DNA from: Methylophilaceae bacterium LSUCC0717
GTDB taxonomy: Bacteria > Pseudomonadota > Gammaproteobacteria > Burkholderiales > Methylophilaceae
DNA: 64,000 nucleotides
Direction: 5' to 3'
Assembly (NCBI GenBank): GCA_024919195.1
Contig: CP103436.1
Span: 992,001-1,056,000 of the forward strand
Shown: in pieces, positions 11,344 to 19,599 of the stretch
Layout: the number at the start of each line of letters is the position of its first letter
Numbering within the stretch: position 1 is the stretch's first letter
The notes under the pieces: model-generated
Databases searched by the model: none
Seen by the model: only the letters and a program-made list of their open reading frames with translations
Told to the model about the DNA's origin: nothing
Program-made: the position numbers and the translations under genes

Positions 11344-12264
11344 CTTCCATCCTTCTCTTTGTGATGAGATTCCCACAGCCCCGTTTTTTTGAGCATCTGC
11401 CAAATCTGACAAATTCAAACCTCCAAGCGCATACACAGGAACATCTGAATAATTAGCAAGCTCCTTAAACTTGTTCCACCCCATTCCCTCTCTTTCAGGA
11501 TGGCTGAGTGTTTTTTTAATCTGAGACAAAACAACAAAATCAAAACCAAGTTTATTAGCAAGTTTGAGCTCATTAAGACTATGGACTGATGCTCCATTAA
11601 TAATGTTCTTGTCGAGCTTTTTGACCTTGTTTAAATCTGTTGATGTATAGTGAATTCCATTATTGTTGATTAAATCTTTATGTCTAGAATTAATTAAAAT
11701 TTTTGAAGCACACTTTTGTTTTAAAAACTCATAAAAATAATGAAGTTTATCAATTGATAGCAATGGTTCTCTAAATTGAATCCAAATATCTTTTGAATTA
11801 ATTGTTTTTTTTATAGATTTTTCATCTTCAAAAAAATTTGTTATTAAATAATATGGGGGTAATGCAAGCGCTTTAAGAATATATATATTTTTTGGAAGTA
11901 TTTTTTTTGGCCATGAATAAATATTTTCAACATTAATCCACCTGTAATCATTCACTTCTTTTTTTTGAATTTCACCAGTCCATCGAGTGATTTTAAAGAA
12001 AGTAATCTTTATTACTCGATTATCTTGAAAAAATTCTCTTGTGATCCACTCGGAATATGAGAGAGGATTAATGTTTATTTCTTCAAATAACTCCCTTGAT
12101 AAACATTGATCTAGTGATTCATTTCCTTCTACTTTACCGCCAGGAAACTCCCAATAACCAGGCCAAGGTTGAGAGGTCAATCTTTGAGAAATAAGAACTT
12201 CGTTTTTACTATTTATTAAAATTCCTGCAACAACTTTAGTTATTTTAGGTTCTATACTCTGCAT
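11332..12264 (-). CDS. Nudix hydrolase fused to a thiamine-phosphate-synthase/TenI-like domain
   Basis: A 310-aa two-domain protein. Residues 1-130 are a MutT-type Nudix hydrolase: the Nudix box is complete at about residues 43-65 (GKVEGNESLDQCLS then RELFEEI), preceded by WPGYWEFPGG, which is typical of MutT enzymes that clean 8-oxo-dGTP. Residues about 135-310 form a TIM-barrel domain of the ThiE/TenI type (GASVHSLNELKLA, PVYALGGLNLSDL), with no clear thiazole-phosphate-binding consensus. This fusion is known in beta- and gammaproteobacteria. The Nudix half probably works as MutT; the role of the second half is unknown. It overlaps argJ by 20 bp upstream. Confidence 0.9.
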   Translation of the reverse strand: MQSIEPKITKVVAGILINSKNEVLISQRLTSQPWPGYWEFPGGKVEGNESLDQCLSRELFEEININPLSYSEWITREFFQDNRVIKITFFKITRWTGEIQKKEVNDYRWINVENIYSWPKKILPKNIYILKALALPPYYLITNFFEDEKSIKKTINSKDIWIQFREPLLSIDKLHYFYEFLKQKCASKILINSRHKDLINNNGIHYTSTDLNKVKKLDKNIINGASVHSLNELKLANKLGFDFVVLSQIKKTLSHPEREGMGWNKFKELANYSDVPVYALGGLNLSDLADAQKNGAVGISSQREGWKLLN

Positions 12265-13474
12265 TAATTTTTACATATTCATAAGATAGATCTGTTGTAA
12301 GGATTGTCGCCACCTCTTTTCCCCTTTTCAGATCAATACTTAACTTAAATTCTTGGGATTTCATCGCATCGATGGCTTTCTTTTCAGAGTATCTTTTTGA
12401 CAGCATCCCATTTTTAACCACAATGTTCTTATTAAGATATAGGTCAATAATAGAAACATCAAGATCGGTTAGTTGTGCATTGCCAATGGCTGACAAAATT
12501 CTGCCTAAGTTTGGATCTGAAGCAAAAAAAGCAGTCTTTACAAGTGGAGAGTTTGCAATCGCCTTACCAATAATCTTCGACTCACTCAAATTTTTTGCAT
12601 TTTTTACTTCTATCTCAACAAACTTTGTGGCTCCCTCGCCATCTCGAACTATTTTTTCTGCTAAATCTTTTGCAATCTCAAGTACATTACTTCTTAACTT
12701 AATATACATCTTATCTTTTTTGGTTATTACTGGATTATCAGCATCATTCGATGTTGATATAACAAATGAATCATTTGTTGATGTATCGCCATCCACACTG
12801 ATCAAATTAAATGATCTGTCAGCCACATACATAACCAAATCTTTAAGCAATGTTTTGGAAATTTTCGCATCAAGAAAAATAAACCCAAGCATCGTAGCCA
12901 TGTTTGGATGAATCATTCCTGACCCTTTCGCAATTCCTGTGCATGTAATCTCATTTTTTCCAAGATTAAATTTTTTACTTACAGCTTTTGGGACAGTGTC
13001 TGTTGTCATAATTGACTTTGCAGCGTCAATCCAATTTGATCCATATTTTATTTTTGTTAAATTACTCTTAAAAGAGTCCTTAATTCTTTCAACAGGAAGA
13101 TTCTGTAATATGACGCCTGTCGAGAATGGCAAAATTAAATTTGGATCCAATGAAAAATATTTGCCAAGCTCTGTATTTATTTTCTTAGCGTCTTCAATTC
13201 CTTTTTGACCTGTTCCAGCATTAGCATTTCCAGAATTAATAATGAATAGCTGAGGGTCATTTGACTTTAAATTATCTTTTGCAAGTAAGACAGGAGCTGC
13301 ACAAAATTTGTTTTTGGTAAAAACAGCCGCCGTTTTTGATTTTTTACCGAGCTCCACTATGACAATGTCATTTTTTATATTTTTTAATTTTATTTTTGCA
13401 CCAAAGGTTAAAAATCTGAATCCAGGTACATTGAGTATATTTTTCTTTTGTGGAGCTTTTAAATTTACTGTCAT
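12245..13474 (-). CDS. argJ: Glutamate N-acetyltransferase / amino-acid acetyltransferase ArgJ
   Basis: Bifunctional ArgJ recycles the acetyl group from N-acetylornithine to glutamate and may also make N-acetylglutamate from acetyl-CoA in arginine synthesis. The self-cleavage site is visible as GMIHPNMATMLGF, with cleavage expected between Ala193 and Thr194; the new N-terminal threonine is the nucleophile. I chose the ATG at 13474 (MTVNLKAPQ) rather than a TTG four codons upstream: GGAG lies 6 nt before it, the N-terminus matches other ArgJ proteins, and it gives an exact ATGA overlap with the cysS stop. The mature protein would be two chains of about 193 and 216 residues. Confidence 0.96.
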   Translation of the reverse strand: MTVNLKAPQKKNILNVPGFRFLTFGAKIKLKNIKNDIVIVELGKKSKTAAVFTKNKFCAAPVLLAKDNLKSNDPQLFIINSGNANAGTGQKGIEDAKKINTELGKYFSLDPNLILPFSTGVILQNLPVERIKDSFKSNLTKIKYGSNWIDAAKSIMTTDTVPKAVSKKFNLGKNEITCTGIAKGSGMIHPNMATMLGFIFLDAKISKTLLKDLVMYVADRSFNLISVDGDTSTNDSFVISTSNDADNPVITKKDKMYIKLRSNVLEIAKDLAEKIVRDGEGATKFVEIEVKNAKNLSESKIIGKAIANSPLVKTAFFASDPNLGRILSAIGNAQLTDLDVSIIDLYLNKNIVVKNGMLSKRYSEKKAIDAMKSQEFKLSIDLKRGKEVATILTTDLSYEYVKINAEYRT

Positions 13475-14832
13475 TTGATTCTCCAAACAGTACCATTTGC
13501 TGTATCCTCTAAAACGACACCTAGAGAATCAATTTGAGTTCTTAATTCATCAGCTTTTTGGTAATCCTTTTGCAATTTTGCCTGCGCCCTCTGTTGAATT
13601 AATTCTTCAATCTGATCATGATCAATCTTGCTTGATTTAGTGAAAAACTCTTCTTGAGGTATTGCCATCAAACCAAGAGCTTTTAACACGCTATATATTT
13701 CATTTGCTAAATCATTATTAGCCCCTTTATTGAGCTGATTTATAAGCTCAAATATTATTGAAATAGCCTTTGGAGAATTAAAATCATCATCTAAAGCATC
13801 TTTAATTTTACTTAAAGATGCTTTAGACCAATCCAGATCAACTTGAATACATTTGTATGGCCTAAGTGCTATATAAATTTTTTCAACTGCAACTTTTGCG
13901 TCATTAAGATTTTGGTCTGAATAATTTAATGGACTTCTATAATGAGACTTGTAAACAAAAAATCTTATGACCTCACCACTGTATTTTTTTAAAACATTTT
14001 TTAATGTAAAAAAGTTTCCCAAAGATTTAGACATTTTTTCATCATCAACATTAACAAAACCATTATGAATCCAGTAATTAGCCATTTTATGATCGTGACA
14101 AGATTCTGATTGCGCAATTTCATTTTCATGATGAGGAAAAATTAAATCCTGGCCACCGCCATGTATATCAAAACTTTCTCCAAGAATATCACTACTCATT
14201 GCTGAGCATTCAATGTGCCATCCGGGTCTTCCCTTGCCCCAAGGTGATTCCCAGGATGGTTCATTTTCTTTTGATAGCTTCCATAAAACAAAATCACCAA
14301 AGCTCTTTTTATTATCATCAATCTTTACTCTTGAACCAGCATCAAGATCATCAACATTTTTTTTAGACAATTTTCCATAATCTTTAAATTTTGCAATTTC
14401 AAAAAAAACATCTCCATTTTTTCCAACATATGCAAAGCCCTTGTCAACAAGGATACTAATCATTTTTATCATAGAGGCGATTGCGTCAGTAGCTTTTGGT
14501 TGAAATGTTGGAGGAATTACGTTTAGAGCTTTCGAATCCTCATGCATTGAGTCAATATATTTATCTGTCAATTCATGAAATTTGCAGCCTTGATCATTCG
14601 ATTTATTAATTATTTTGTCATCAATATCAGTAATATTTCTTACATATTGAACATCATAACCAGAATTTAAAAACCATCTGTAAATTAAATCAAAAACGAT
14701 AAGCACTCTAGCATGACCCACATGACAATCATCATAAACTGTCATGCCGCATACGTACATCTTCACATGATTCTCGGTGATTGGCTTGAAATTTTCTTTT
14801 TTACTAGTAAAGGTGTTAAAAATTTTAATCAT
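13471..14832 (-). CDS. cysS: Cysteinyl-tRNA synthetase
   Basis: Class I synthetase charging tRNA-Cys, 453 aa. Visible signatures are CGMTVYDDCHVGHARV at residues 28-43 (zinc-ligand Cys28 and the HIGH-type HVGH), WHIECSAM, the zinc-site HHENEIAQSE and KMSKSLGNFFTL. The length matches bacterial CysRS. It is first in cysS-argJ-Nudix, divergent from the TPR gene with only 57 bp between start codons. Confidence 0.98.
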   Translation of the reverse strand: MIKIFNTFTSKKENFKPITENHVKMYVCGMTVYDDCHVGHARVLIVFDLIYRWFLNSGYDVQYVRNITDIDDKIINKSNDQGCKFHELTDKYIDSMHEDSKALNVIPPTFQPKATDAIASMIKMISILVDKGFAYVGKNGDVFFEIAKFKDYGKLSKKNVDDLDAGSRVKIDDNKKSFGDFVLWKLSKENEPSWESPWGKGRPGWHIECSAMSSDILGESFDIHGGGQDLIFPHHENEIAQSESCHDHKMANYWIHNGFVNVDDEKMSKSLGNFFTLKNVLKKYSGEVIRFFVYKSHYRSPLNYSDQNLNDAKVAVEKIYIALRPYKCIQVDLDWSKASLSKIKDALDDDFNSPKAISIIFELINQLNKGANNDLANEIYSVLKALGLMAIPQEEFFTKSSKIDHDQIEELIQQRAQAKLQKDYQKADELRTQIDSLGVVLEDTANGTVWRIK

Positions 14833-14889
14833 AAATAGTATGAGACAAGCTTATTTGGTAAAATAAAGTATGTTTTTTGGGATTATAGT

Positions 14890-15807
14890 ATGTCAAAACG
14901 TTTTTTAATAGCAGTTCTCTTTTCTGTAATAGCTTTTTCACATTATTCTTTTGCTGACATTTCAAAATTAAATAAACTCATAGAGGATAAAGATTACTTA
15001 GAAGCAAAAGAAATTGTTGAACAGCTTCTTAATTCTGATAAAGAAAATCCACAATTACTTTTTATTAACGGAGTGTTGCTATCAGAATTAGGTGAAATTG
15101 ATAAAGCCATTAATGTATTTGTTTCATTAACAAAATCTCATCCTGCATTACCTGAGCCTTATAATAATTTAGCAGTCTTATATGCACAGAATGGTGATTT
15201 TGATTTAGCAAAAACAGCATTAGAGAAATCAATTAAAACTCATCCAAGCTATGCCACAGCTCATATAAACCTAGGCGATTTGTATACACGTATGGCAAGT
15301 GAATCTTATAATCAAGCACTTCAAATTGATAAATCTAATAAAAATGCAAAAACAAAACTTTCGTTAATAAAAAAATTATTTAATTTTCAACCCATTAATA
15401 AAAATATTGTTCTTGCCAAAGACACTGAACAAAAAACACAATCATTAAATGAAATTAAAAATAAAGAAGATATTATCAATGAAAAGATTTTTGCAATGAT
15501 TGATAACTGGAAAAATGCATGGATGAGTCAAAACTTTGATCAATATATTGGATATTACTCAGATAATTTTAAAAATAATAAAGGGATGGATTTGGAAAAA
15601 TGGAAGCAATTTAGAAAACCGAGAGTTATCAATAAACCTTCCATTAATATAAAGTTAGAAAATATAGAAATTTCAAAAAATAAAAATTTATATAGCGTTT
15701 CTTTCACGCAAATGTACCAATCTGGTGATATTGATTCAACCACTAAAAAAACACTTTTAATTGAATCAATCGACGATCAATACAAAATAGTCAATGAAAT
15801 TTCTTAA
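14890..15807 (+). CDS. Exported TPR protein with C-terminal Cds6/NTF2-like domain
   Basis: Secreted 305-aa protein of unknown exact function. Residues 1-22 form a signal peptide (ending SFAD). About residues 25-165 hold tandem TPR helices (for example NPQLLFINGVLLSELGEIDK, PEPYNNLAVLYAQNGDFDLA, YATAHINLGDLYTRMASESY). A linker follows, and the last ~110 residues (from IDNWKNAWMSQNFDQYIGYY) form an NTF2/Cds6-like domain. The same domain type ends the next gene, an L,D-transpeptidase, which overlaps this one by 14 bp. The pair therefore probably works together in the periplasm on peptidoglycan; the TPRs would be a protein-binding scaffold. Function is inferred from context. Confidence 0.8.
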   Translation: MSKRFLIAVLFSVIAFSHYSFADISKLNKLIEDKDYLEAKEIVEQLLNSDKENPQLLFINGVLLSELGEIDKAINVFVSLTKSHPALPEPYNNLAVLYAQNGDFDLAKTALEKSIKTHPSYATAHINLGDLYTRMASESYNQALQIDKSNKNAKTKLSLIKKLFNFQPINKNIVLAKDTEQKTQSLNEIKNKEDIINEKIFAMIDNWKNAWMSQNFDQYIGYYSDNFKNNKGMDLEKWKQFRKPRVINKPSINIKLENIEISKNKNLYSVSFTQMYQSGDIDSTTKKTLLIESIDDQYKIVNEIS

Positions 15808-16972
15808 AAACCTACTCCTAACTACTTTTTTATGTAGTTACTCCGTTGCTTATGGTAATAATTACCAAGCTGATAATATTGAAAATCTTTTAATCAAATC
15901 TTTATATGAAATATCTGAGGGTGATCTGAGTGATGCATTAATTACAATAGATGAAATAATCAAACAAAAACCAAACTTTAAATTGGCTCATCTTATTAGA
16001 GGAGATATATATCAGGCCTATGCCCATGGAATTTCAGATTTTGGATCATCAAGTATCATTTCAAAAGAAAAAATTGACGATTTAAAGGATGAAGCAAAAA
16101 AAAGAATCGAAAGTCATTTGCATAATGCCACTGATATCATTAAATCACCTCGAGTAACCCTCCCTCAAAGCATAAATAACTTAATTTATGTTGATACAAA
16201 TAAGTCTAGATTGTATTTATTTGAAATCAAAAACCATACTTTAGTAAAGATCTTTGACGAATACGCTTCCATTGGAAAAAATGGATCAGGTAAAAACTTT
16301 GAAGGAGACAAAAAAACACCATTGGGAGTGTATACACTTGGAAAAAAAATAACTCAGCCTTTAAGTGATTTTTATGGTGACGGTGCTTTTCCAATTGATT
16401 ACCCCAATGTGTACGATAAGCTATTAAACAAAACAGGTCATGGCATCTGGATTCATGGAACACCAAAAGATACATATAGCCGAGCTCCAAAGTCAAGCGA
16501 TGGTTGTATTGTTATTTCAAATGAAAATTTGAATATTTTAGAAAGTATCCTTAAAGATAAAAATACAAAAGTTATTGTATCTAAGTTATCTTATGATCAA
16601 TACTTCACCGCCGAAAATAAAATAGATAATCACAATACTTTCATGAGTTATTTTGAATCGTGGATCAACAATTGGGCATTACAAAATTACTCAGCATATA
16701 TAGCGTTTTATGATACCAATGCAAAATATAACTCAACAACTTTTGACATATGGTCCTCAAAAAAGAAAATGGTTTTTGAAAATACCAATGATGTTCAAAT
16801 TGCCATTGATAATCTGACGATTATTGATTACCCTGAGGAAGAAGATTATGTGAAGTATGTTGAGTTTACTCAAACATACAATAGTGATCTATTAAAACAG
16901 ATATCCCAAAAAAAACAAATATGGAGAAAATTGAATAATGAATGGAAAATTATCAGTGAATCAACTCATTAA
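15794..16972 (+). CDS. L,D-transpeptidase (YkuD) with Cds6-type C-terminal domain
   Basis: Periplasmic enzyme of 392 aa predicted to form 3-3 cross-links or attach proteins to peptidoglycan meso-DAP. A signal peptide covers about residues 1-21 (ending AYG). A short helical region follows, then a YkuD domain from about residue 125 ([18 protein letters not shown]) with catalytic elements HGIWIHGTP and [10 protein letters not shown], in which the Cys is the nucleophile. The final ~110 residues ([20 protein letters not shown] onward) form an NTF2/Cds6-like domain related to the end of the preceding TPR protein. Overlaps on both sides (14 bp with the TPR gene, 35 bp with ppiA) suggest one transcript. 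Confidence 0.88.
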   Translation: MKFLKNLLLTTFLCSYSVAYGNNYQADNIENLLIKSLYEISEGDLSDALITIDEIIKQKPNFKLAHLIRGDIYQAYAHGISDFGSSSIISKEKIDDLKDEAKKRIESHLHNATDIIKSPRVTLPQSINNLIYVDTNKSRLYLFEIKNHTLVKIFDEYASIGKNGSGKNFEGDKKTPLGVYTLGKKITQPLSDFYGDGAFPIDYPNVYDKLLNKTGHGIWIHGTPKDTYSRAPKSSDGCIVISNENLNILESILKDKNTKVIVSKLSYDQYFTAENKIDNHNTFMSYFESWINNWALQNYSAYIAFYDTNAKYNSTTFDIWSSKKKMVFENTNDVQIAIDNLTIIDYPEEEDYVKYVEFTQTYNSDLLKQISQKKQIWRKLNNEWKIISESTH

Positions 16973-17513
16973 ATTTATATTAGTTTGTATTGTTTCAACA
17001 TGTTCAATTTTTGCTCAAGCTGAGCAAGTATTTTTAATAAAAACTTCCAAAGGCGATATCGTCATTGAAACTTATGCAGATAAGGCACCAATCACTGTAA
17101 AAAACTTTGAATCTTATGTTGATTCAGGTTTCTTTAATGGAACAATTTTTCATAGAGTAATCGATGGATTTATGATCCAAGGTGGTGGCTTCGACAAAGA
17201 TATGAATCAAAAAGATACAAATGATCCAATCAAAAACGAAGCAGCCAACGGTTTGAAAAATTTAAAATATACCATCGCTATGGCTCGAACCAGTATTCCT
17301 GACTCAGCCACGTCACAGTTCTTTATCAACGTAGCTGATAATTCATTTCTAGATTATCCAGGACAAGATGGTTATGGGTATTGTGTATTTGGTAAAGTAG
17401 TTGAAGGTATGGATGTAGTAGACCAGATTGCGAAAGTACCTACTACTTCAAAAAAAGGGCATGCAGATGTGCCCATAAGAAAAATAAGCATCAAGCAAAT
17501 AATTAAAAAATAA
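16938..17513 (+). CDS. ppiA: Periplasmic cyclophilin-type peptidyl-prolyl isomerase
   Basis: Exported cis-trans prolyl isomerase, 191 aa. A signal peptide covers about residues 1-28 (cleavage after FAQA), then a complete cyclophilin domain with [30 protein letters not shown] and the aromatic substrate-site stretch. Residues 35-169 are identical, also at the DNA level, to residues 5-139 of the next gene (ppiB), while both ends differ. The start overlaps the L,D-transpeptidase by 35 bp. A GTG at codon 7 is a less likely alternative start. Likely role: folding of envelope proteins alongside the cell-wall genes upstream. Confidence 0.93.
   Translation: MNGKLSVNQLIKFILVCIVSTCSIFAQAEQVFLIKTSKGDIVIETYADKAPITVKNFESYVDSGFFNGTIFHRVIDGFMIQGGGFDKDMNQKDTNDPIKNEAANGLKNLKYTIAMARTSIPDSATSQFFINVADNSFLDYPGQDGYGYCVFGKVVEGMDVVDQIAKVPTTSKKGHADVPIRKISIKQIIKK
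17040..17444 (+). repeat. 405-bp perfect direct repeat, copy 1 (within ppiA)
   Basis: Aligned by eye, 17040-17444 and 17543-17947 match at every base, including all third codon positions, with a constant offset of 503 bp. The identity stops abruptly at both ends: before the AAAACTTCC start and after ...GTACCTACT. It encodes 135 identical residues. Confidence 0.95.
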
Positions 17514-17530
17514 TTTAAATAGGGATAATA

Positions 17531-18019
17531 ATGATTACATTTAAAACTTCCAAAGGCGATATCGTCATTGAAACTTATGCAGATAAGGCACCAATCACTG
17601 TAAAAAACTTTGAATCTTATGTTGATTCAGGTTTCTTTAATGGAACAATTTTTCATAGAGTAATCGATGGATTTATGATCCAAGGTGGTGGCTTCGACAA
17701 AGATATGAATCAAAAAGATACAAATGATCCAATCAAAAACGAAGCAGCCAACGGTTTGAAAAATTTAAAATATACCATCGCTATGGCTCGAACCAGTATT
17801 CCTGACTCAGCCACGTCACAGTTCTTTATCAACGTAGCTGATAATTCATTTCTAGATTATCCAGGACAAGATGGTTATGGGTATTGTGTATTTGGTAAAG
17901 TAGTTGAAGGTATGGATGTAGTAGACCAGATTGCGAAAGTACCTACTGGTAATCATCCATCGGGTCATCAAGACGTACCAAAAGAATCAATTATTATTGA
18001 TGAAGGCTCCAAAAATTAA
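17531..18019 (+). CDS. ppiB: Cytoplasmic cyclophilin-type peptidyl-prolyl isomerase
   Basis: 162-aa prolyl isomerase without a signal peptide (starts [10 protein letters not shown]), so cytoplasmic. The core (residues 5-139) is identical to the mature domain of the adjacent exported ppiA. The C-terminus is different and PpiB-like ([19 protein letters not shown]). A GGGATAATA stretch just before the ATG gives a weak ribosome site. The last 20 bp overlap lpxH; ppiB-lpxH is a frequent pair in beta- and gammaproteobacteria, so this copy is in its ancestral place. Confidence 0.95.
   Translation: MITFKTSKGDIVIETYADKAPITVKNFESYVDSGFFNGTIFHRVIDGFMIQGGGFDKDMNQKDTNDPIKNEAANGLKNLKYTIAMARTSIPDSATSQFFINVADNSFLDYPGQDGYGYCVFGKVVEGMDVVDQIAKVPTGNHPSGHQDVPKESIIIDEGSKN
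17543..17947 (+). repeat. 405-bp perfect direct repeat, copy 2 (within ppiB)
   Basis: Second copy of the repeat starting at 17040, same strand, offset 503 bp, no mismatch seen. The two copies are separated by 98 bp that hold the ppiA 3' end, the ppiB ribosome site and the first four ppiB codons. Confidence 0.95.
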
Positions 18020-18728
18020 TATATCTGATAGTGCTGTATTCATATCTGATTTGCATCTTGCTGATAATGCAATAAATAATGTATTTCTAAATTTTCTTGA
18101 ACACAGTTTAGATTTAACAAATAATCTCTTTATTTTGGGTGATCTTTTCGATTACTGGGTCGGTGATGATTCTGGGATGTACCCAAATGAAATTAGCGCT
18201 TTAAGGAAGTTCGGCGAACAAAAAAATATATATTTCATTCATGGCAATAGAGATTTTTTAATTGGCAAAAATTTTTTTAGAGAAAATCAAATAACAATTC
18301 TTGATGATGAAACCCAAATTACTCTCGGTCATCACCAAGTTTTAATTATGCATGGTGACACTCTTTGTAGTGATGACCAAGATTATCAAGCTTTTCGTAA
18401 AGAAGTGAGGTCAAAAAAGTGGCAAGAAAATTTTTTAGCTAAAAAATTAGATGAAAGAATAAAGATTGCTATTGATCTTAGGGAACAAAGCAAAAAATTA
18501 AACCTCAACAAGCCAGAAAATATTATTGATGTAAATGAAAAAACAGTAAACTCAGCAATTGAGAGGAATCATCCAATTAAGATATTAATTCATGGGCATA
18601 CTCATCGCCAGAATATCCATCGATATAAAACATTTACAAGATTTGTTTTAGGTGATTGGAAAAAAAATCAAGGAAATTATTTAATATGGAAAGAGACTGA
18701 GGGTTTTGAATTTAAAACGTTCAGTTAA
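18000..18728 (+). CDS. lpxH: UDP-2,3-diacylglucosamine diphosphatase
   Basis: Lipid A pathway enzyme that hydrolyses UDP-2,3-diacylglucosamine to lipid X at the inner face of the membrane. The metallophosphoesterase motifs are complete: [36 protein letters not shown] and HGHTHRQ. I use the ATG at 18000 ([14 protein letters not shown], 242 aa); the frame is open back to 17931, but that extension lies inside ppiB, has no counterpart in LpxH and would be unusual. The gene overlaps ppiB by 20 bp and the convergent nusB by 8 bp. Confidence 0.94.
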   Translation: MKAPKINISDSAVFISDLHLADNAINNVFLNFLEHSLDLTNNLFILGDLFDYWVGDDSGMYPNEISALRKFGEQKNIYFIHGNRDFLIGKNFFRENQITILDDETQITLGHHQVLIMHGDTLCSDDQDYQAFRKEVRSKKWQENFLAKKLDERIKIAIDLREQSKKLNLNKPENIIDVNEKTVNSAIERNHPIKILIHGHTHRQNIHRYKTFTRFVLGDWKKNQGNYLIWKETEGFEFKTFS

Positions 18729-19146
18729 TTTCTAATGCTCTGTACTTTTTTGCCACCTTATCAAGTGAACCATTAACAAATTTAAAACTTTCCTGACCAC
18801 CAAAACTCTTTGTGATCTCTAATGCTTCATTAATTGAAACCTTAAAAGGTATATCAACTCTTGTTTTTAATTCATAATATGCAACCACTAGAATTGATAA
18901 CTCAATTGGATTCAGTTCTTCTTTCTTTTTATCCATGAAATTATTTAAATCTTCAATAATTTCTTGGTAGCTCTCTTTGATTCCATCAATTAATGAGTTA
19001 TAAAATTCCTCGTCACATCTGCAATAATCGGGATCCTCTAGAATATCTTTTTTAATATCAATGAAATCAAATGTGTTCATTATTCCCCGATAAATTGATT
19101 TCATTACCAGTTCCCTTGATTTCCTTCTGCTGTTGATTTTTTTCAT
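18721..19146 (-). CDS. nusB: Transcription antitermination factor NusB
   Basis: 141-aa all-helical protein that with NusE (S10) binds boxA RNA in rRNA antitermination. N-terminal RRKSRELVMKSIYRGIMN and the C-terminal INEALEITKSFGGQESFKFVNGSLDKV match the family (SVNEAVELAKxFG...FVNGVLD). It follows ribH by 10 bp, the classical ribH-nusB pairing. It converges on lpxH with an 8-bp overlap and no terminator between them. Confidence 0.96.
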   Translation of the reverse strand: MKKINSRRKSRELVMKSIYRGIMNTFDFIDIKKDILEDPDYCRCDEEFYNSLIDGIKESYQEIIEDLNNFMDKKKEELNPIELSILVVAYYELKTRVDIPFKVSINEALEITKSFGGQESFKFVNGSLDKVAKKYRALEIN

Positions 19147-19156
19147 TAAGTAAATA

Positions 19157-19588
19157 TTAACTAATTAAATTTAGGGTATTTAGTGTTTCAATCAAGCCGT
19201 TGACCACCTCAATACCTTTTGTGCCTGTCCTTAAAATAGTCTCGTCATCGTTATTCGTGGTTAAGACTGCATTCATAATAGGAATATCATATTGCAATTG
19301 AACATTCATAATCCCCATCGCAGATTGATCTGATACAACTTCAAAATGATATGTTTCACCTCTAATAACTGCACCAATTGCAATCAATGCATCAAATTTT
19401 TTTGATTTGCAGCACCTTGATAAAATAAGCGGTAATTCCAAGGCACCAGGCACATAAAACTTATCTATATTATCCTGGTTGAAACCACACTTTAGGAGTT
19501 CATCTGAAACAGAATTCTCCAAAACTGAAACATGATCATAATTAAACTTTGAAATGCAAAGTGCAACCTTTAAATTACTGTAGTCCAT
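19157..19588 (-). CDS. ribH: 6,7-dimethyl-8-ribityllumazine synthase
   Basis: Penultimate riboflavin-synthesis enzyme, normally an icosahedral or pentameric assembly, 143 aa. Visible motifs are VPGALELPLIL (substrate loop), GAVIRGETYHFE (phosphate and active-site region, with the catalytic His in YHFE) and MNAVLTTNNDDET. It lies between an MFS transporter gene (11 bp upstream) and nusB (10 bp downstream). Other riboflavin genes, which often precede ribH, are absent here; ribF is at the start of the window. Confidence 0.96.
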   Translation of the reverse strand: MDYSNLKVALCISKFNYDHVSVLENSVSDELLKCGFNQDNIDKFYVPGALELPLILSRCCKSKKFDALIAIGAVIRGETYHFEVVSDQSAMGIMNVQLQYDIPIMNAVLTTNNDDETILRTGTKGIEVVNGLIETLNTLNLIS

Positions 19589-19599
19589 ATTTATTTAGG

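Noticed and set aside
12372-12911. 179-aa open frame antisense to argJ
   Set aside because: ArgJ is unambiguous on the other strand; the frame shows biased, mirror-like composition and no family features.
17040-17947. Tandem repeat as a mobile element or CRISPR-like array
   Set aside because: Both copies are coding and in frame in complete cyclophilin genes, with no terminal inverted repeats, transposase or spacer structure.
17931-17999. Longer lpxH start inside ppiB
   Set aside because: The additional 23 residues have no match to LpxH and would lie within ppiB; the ATG at 18000 gives the usual length.
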